Position numbers and translations under genes: made by a program. A stretch of DNA of 64,000 nucleotides from Pseudomonadota bacterium (GTDB lineage Bacteria; Myxococcota_A; UBA796; CAJQPC01), in NCBI GenBank assembly GCA_024228935.1, contig JAAESX010000255.1, positions 1-64,000 of the forward strand. Direction: 5' to 3'. Position 1 is the stretch's first letter, and each line of letters opens with the position of its first letter. Of this stretch, positions 61,890-64,000 are shown one piece after another. Under the pieces are notes generated by a model. It was not told the origin of the DNA. It worked only from the letters and a program-made list of their open reading frames with translations, and ran no database searches.

Positions 61890-62206
61890 GCTTCGACCGG
61901 CTCGGTGAAGTCCGTACCCTGACCGTGCTCGTAGGGCTGGCACTCCTCGGTCAAGTCGACACAGTTGTAGGCGTCGCCCGAGTCACCCGCTATCTCGCAC
62001 AGTTCGTGGCAGGTCTGGTCCCCGGTCGCATCGGTACAGACGCGGCGGCCGTTCTTCTCGACACAGGTCCACGTGTTCCAACAGAACGCGGTCGAAGGGC
62101 AGTCGGCGTCGTAGCAACACTCGGCGGTGCCGGCGGTCGCGCAGGTCTCGCCTGGGTCGGGGTCGTCCTCGCCGGTGCAGGCGAGCAGGATCAGGAGCGT
62201 CGTCAT
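61880..62206 (-). CDS. Cysteine-rich lipoprotein
   Basis: A 108-residue lipoprotein with leader MTTLLILLACTG, cysteine at residue 10, no basic n-region. The mature part has eleven further cysteines in a pattern such as CCYDADCPSTAFCWNTWTC and CHELCEIAGDS, typical of small disulfide-rich extracellular modules. No named family was identified. The ATG shares one base with the stop of the upstream PEGA-like gene, and an AGAGGAAG site supports it. Confidence 0.6.
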   Translation of the reverse strand: MTTLLILLACTGEDDPDPGETCATAGTAECCYDADCPSTAFCWNTWTCVEKNGRRVCTDATGDQTCHELCEIAGDSGDAYNCVDLTEECQPYEHGQGTDFTEPVEACF

Positions 62207-62610
62207 CACTTCCTCTGGGCGTCGTCGGGCGTCCACGTGCCCGCGGGGCCGTGGTCGACCACCATCACCATGTGGCGGCTGCTGCGCGGGTGGATGCACG
62301 CGCCGCCGGCCCAGTCGAACGGCGGGAGCAGGCAGCCGGCGATGCCTCCGCGCAGTGGCTGGACGGCGTAGCGCCACACCCGCATGTCCGGACCGATGGA
62401 CGTCACGACCGGTCGGTGCCCGGGGAGCTGGACCCGCAGCCGGTAACGGCGCGCCCCGTTGCCCACGTGCGGCGTCCACACGGTCGTGAACTCGACCGGG
62501 GTCACCCCGCGCTTCTGCCCGCGGAAGAACACGGCCGCCCCGGGGGGGTCGGACGTCACGGAGACCTTGTGGGCACACCCGAGGATCAGCGAGGCGAGGA
62601 CGAGCCACAT
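62206..62610 (-). CDS. PEGA-like lipoprotein
   Basis: A 134-residue lipoprotein. Leader MWLVLASLILGCAH has lipobox LILGC with the cysteine at residue 12. The mature part begins with a PEGA-type repeat (VTSDPPGAAVFFRGQKRGVT, then PVEFTT), a surface-layer-like beta module. The start is supported by a TACGAT element 6 nt upstream, consistent with a leaderless transcript, and it is divergent from the gene at 62646. Confidence 0.65.
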   Translation of the reverse strand: MWLVLASLILGCAHKVSVTSDPPGAAVFFRGQKRGVTPVEFTTVWTPHVGNGARRYRLRVQLPGHRPVVTSIGPDMRVWRYAVQPLRGGIAGCLLPPFDWAGGACIHPRSSRHMVMVVDHGPAGTWTPDDAQRK

Positions 62611-62616
62611 GGGCGA

Positions 62617-62638
62617 ATCGTATCCAACGCGCTAGGCT
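62617..62638. promoter_or_regulatory. Compact divergent promoter with two leaderless -10 elements
   Basis: In the 35-bp gap between divergent start codons, TACGAT (minus strand, 62617-62622) is 6 nt from the ATG at 62610, and TAGGCT (plus strand, 62633-62638) is 7 nt from the ATG at 62646. Confidence 0.45.
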
Positions 62639-62645
62639 CTTGCTC

Positions 62646-63098
62646 ATGTGGTGGCTCCTCCCGTTCCTGTCGACCGACGCCGAAGCCGGCTCGGAAGAGC
62701 GCGCGGCACGCCGAGACGCTCGCCAGGTGCGGAAGCACATGGGGTCCCTGGGCCAGCTCACGGACGACTACTGGCGCGCGCTGCGCTGGGGCGACGTCAC
62801 GGGCGCCGCCATCTACCTGGAGAGCGCCGAGCGGCGCACCCAGTGGGTCGCGTCCGAGGTGAACGACGCCTCGTTCCGCGTGCAGCACATCGAGATCCTG
62901 CGCATCGACGTGGCCGAGCCCGCTGTGGACGAGGCCTGGGCTCGCGAGGCCTACGTGCTGTTCCAGGTCGAGGGCTACGCGCCGAGCTCGCAGAAGCTCG
63001 AGAAGACGACCCGGATCCAGACCTGGCGGCTGTACCCGGCGGGCTGGTTCGTCGAGTCCGGTGACGAGTACGGCCACCTGCTCGAGACGACCGAGTAG
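62646..63098 (+). CDS. Small secreted protein, unknown function
   Basis: A 150-residue protein with a very short, uncharged signal peptide (MWWLLPFLSTDAEA) and a mature alpha/beta domain (DDYWRALRWGDVTGAAIYL, IEILRIDVAEP, RLYPAGWFVESGDEY). The fold resembles small NTF2/SnoaL-like helper domains, but this is only an impression. No catalytic motif is apparent. It ends 4 bp before the converging dCMP deaminase gene. Confidence 0.55.
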   Translation: MWWLLPFLSTDAEAGSEERAARRDARQVRKHMGSLGQLTDDYWRALRWGDVTGAAIYLESAERRTQWVASEVNDASFRVQHIEILRIDVAEPAVDEAWAREAYVLFQVEGYAPSSQKLEKTTRIQTWRLYPAGWFVESGDEYGHLLETTE

Positions 63099-63102
63099 AG
63101 CG

Positions 63103-63573
63103 CTACAGGCGCGGATCTGGCGGCCCCGCGACAGGCTGCACCGCGACCCCGTGCTGGTGCAGGTACATCACGCCGTTCTCACCGGCGTAGCCCCCCTCGA
63201 CGATCAGCACGCGCTGGATGCCGGCGTGGTGGATGAGCTTGGCGCACAGGATGCACGGCTCGCCGGTCACGATGAGCCAGGCTCCGCGCGTCGGGACGCC
63301 GTTGGCCGCGGCGTTGCACACCACGTTCATCTCGGCGTGGTGGCAGCCGATCTCCATGCGGGTGCCCGAGGTGACGTTCTGGCTGTCGCGAAGGCACTGG
63401 TCCCCGCCGCAGAGCGAGCCGCCGCCGCGCGGACCGCCGTTGTAGCCGTCCATCAGGATGACGTTCCGCTCGGGGTCGACGAGCAGCGCGCCGAACTTGC
63501 GACGCGGGCAGTTGCTGGCCTTGGCGAGCGCCAGGCACTGCTCGACGCGAATGGAGATGTGCTTCGGCTTCAT
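63103..63573 (-). CDS. dCMP/cytidine deaminase family protein
   Basis: A 156-residue zinc-dependent deaminase of the dCMP deaminase/ComEB type. Zinc ligands and the catalytic glutamate lie in CHHAEMN, with the remaining ligands in GEPCILCAK. The N-terminal LALAKASNCPRRKFGALLVD and the GYNGGPRG loop are typical of dCMP deaminases, which supply dUMP for thymidylate synthesis. The ATG at 63573 matches the family N-terminus; the frame is open to 63747 but upstream sequence is not homologous. Confidence 0.88.
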   Translation of the reverse strand: MKPKHISIRVEQCLALAKASNCPRRKFGALLVDPERNVILMDGYNGGPRGGGSLCGGDQCLRDSQNVTSGTRMEIGCHHAEMNVVCNAAANGVPTRGAWLIVTGEPCILCAKLIHHAGIQRVLIVEGGYAGENGVMYLHQHGVAVQPVAGPPDPRL

Positions 63574-63586
63574 CGCCGTGCCGGTA

Positions 63587-64000
63587 TCACGCCGGGCGAC
63601 GCTTCCGCCGGAGAACCCCTGCGAGGAGGAACACGCCGAAAGCCTGGGCCATCGAGCCGCAGAGAAGACAGCTGCTGCCGGACTCGCTGGGGTCGGGCTG
63701 CGGCTCGGGCTCGGGCACGTCGGAGTCCCAGCCCGTGTCGAGACCACAGCTCCCCGGGTCCTCGCTCCAGCCCTCCTGGCACACCGGCCAGCGCGACTCC
63801 AGCTCGTGCTCCCTCTGGATGTACCTCTGCTGGGTCGAGGACACGATGCCCGAGTGGTAGAGCGCCAGGTCCTCGCTCACGGCCGACGGCGCATAGCGCA
63901 GGTGCAGCCTCGTGAAGAACGCGTCGGTGGCGAGGCCGTCGTAGCCCACGGCCTGGACCAGGCTGTCGGTCAGGCTCGGAACCTCGGCGGGACAGGGGTC
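63587..64000 (-). CDS. C-terminal part of an exported protein with CTERM sorting tail (partial)
   Basis: The last 137 codons of a gene that enters from beyond the window's right edge; the frame is open through 64000 (reading DPCPAEVPSLTDSLVQA onward). A D/E/P-rich linker (DSDVPEPEPQPDPSESG) is followed by a Cys motif (SSCLLCG), a hydrophobic helix and LRRKRR, matching the tripartite MYXO-CTERM-like tail also found at 40.1 kb. The rest of the protein and its role cannot be seen. Confidence 0.65.
   Translation of the reverse strand, partial: DPCPAEVPSLTDSLVQAVGYDGLATDAFFTRLHLRYAPSAVSEDLALYHSGIVSSTQQRYIQREHELESRWPVCQEGWSEDPGSCGLDTGWDSDVPEPEPQPDPSESGSSCLLCGSMAQAFGVFLLAGVLRRKRRPA

Noticed and set aside
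1..64000. tRNA, rRNA, CRISPR, insertion sequence, integrase, attachment site or replication origin
   Set aside because: None was recognisable by eye; the only repeats are the two intergenic 51-bp-period loci and within-protein repeats. A covariance-model and IS search would be needed to exclude small cases.

Overview
This is a contiguous stretch of a high-GC bacterial chromosome, densely coding on both strands. It most likely comes from a Myxococcota-type ("Deltaproteobacteria"-like) organism. The grounds are very high GC, several FHA-domain proteins, a DivIVA protein, modular DxDxDG/beta-helix surface proteins and two MYXO-CTERM-like C-terminal sorting tails. The taxonomy is inference. I saw no tRNA, rRNA, CRISPR array, insertion sequence, prophage integrase or replication origin.

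Layout. 0.2-4.1 kb (minus): SCP2-type lipid carrier, then a coupled run of a protein fusing a sigma-region-4-like part to an anti-sigma zinc motif and a membrane helix, DivIVA, PHP phosphoesterase and atypical SDR. 4.2-5.9 kb (plus): SSS-type sodium symporter. 6.1-9.9 kb (minus): rplU-rpmA-obgE-lipoprotein-rsfS-comF and a small acidic ORF. 10-13.7 kb: a frameshifted YjbR-like gene, a 51-bp-period repeat, an AAA+ ATPase and a tail-fibre-like protein. 13.7-18.7 kb (plus): RmlD-like reductase, two tandem JmjC-type cupins lacking all iron ligands, UbiB kinase and a broken small gene. 18.7-30.2 kb (minus): a ten-gene run, ribF-aroE-tadC-DUF192-three FHA proteins-TPR protein-PD-(D/E)XK-like nuclease with a glycine-rich hydrophobic tail-HEAT lipoprotein. 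30.2-35.5 kb: orphan peptide-binding lipoprotein, three consecutive frameshifted genes (two acetoacetate-decarboxylase-like) and a response regulator-EAL phosphodiesterase. 35.5-42.7 kb (plus): 1539-residue beta-helix surface protein, serA, serC, DUF1292. 42.7-52.6 kb: a second copy of the 51-bp-period repeat, MscS channel, HTH-like protein, DUF1015, large FHA protein, GNAT and lipid-kinase family proteins. 52.6-61.3 kb (plus): glutamine-amidotransferase-like hydrolase, then exported proteins (frameshifted lipoprotein, prolyl oligopeptidase, agmatine/peptidylarginine deiminase-like protein, phospholipase D with lamin-tail domains). 61.3-64 kb: small secreted proteins, dCMP deaminase and the end of another CTERM-tailed protein.

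System-level points. (1) Many transcription-unit starts have a TAnnnT-like -10 element only 6-7 nt before the start codon and no ribosome-binding site, which suggests widespread leaderless mRNAs; one divergent pair shares overlapping -10 boxes. (2) Lipoprotein signal peptides are extremely short and lack the usual basic n-region. (3) The FHA/TadC/nuclease operon is the best candidate for an undescribed multi-component system. (4) Six loci carry frameshifts or a nonsense codon, several at G/C runs, so either local decay or base-calling error has to be settled before calling them dead.
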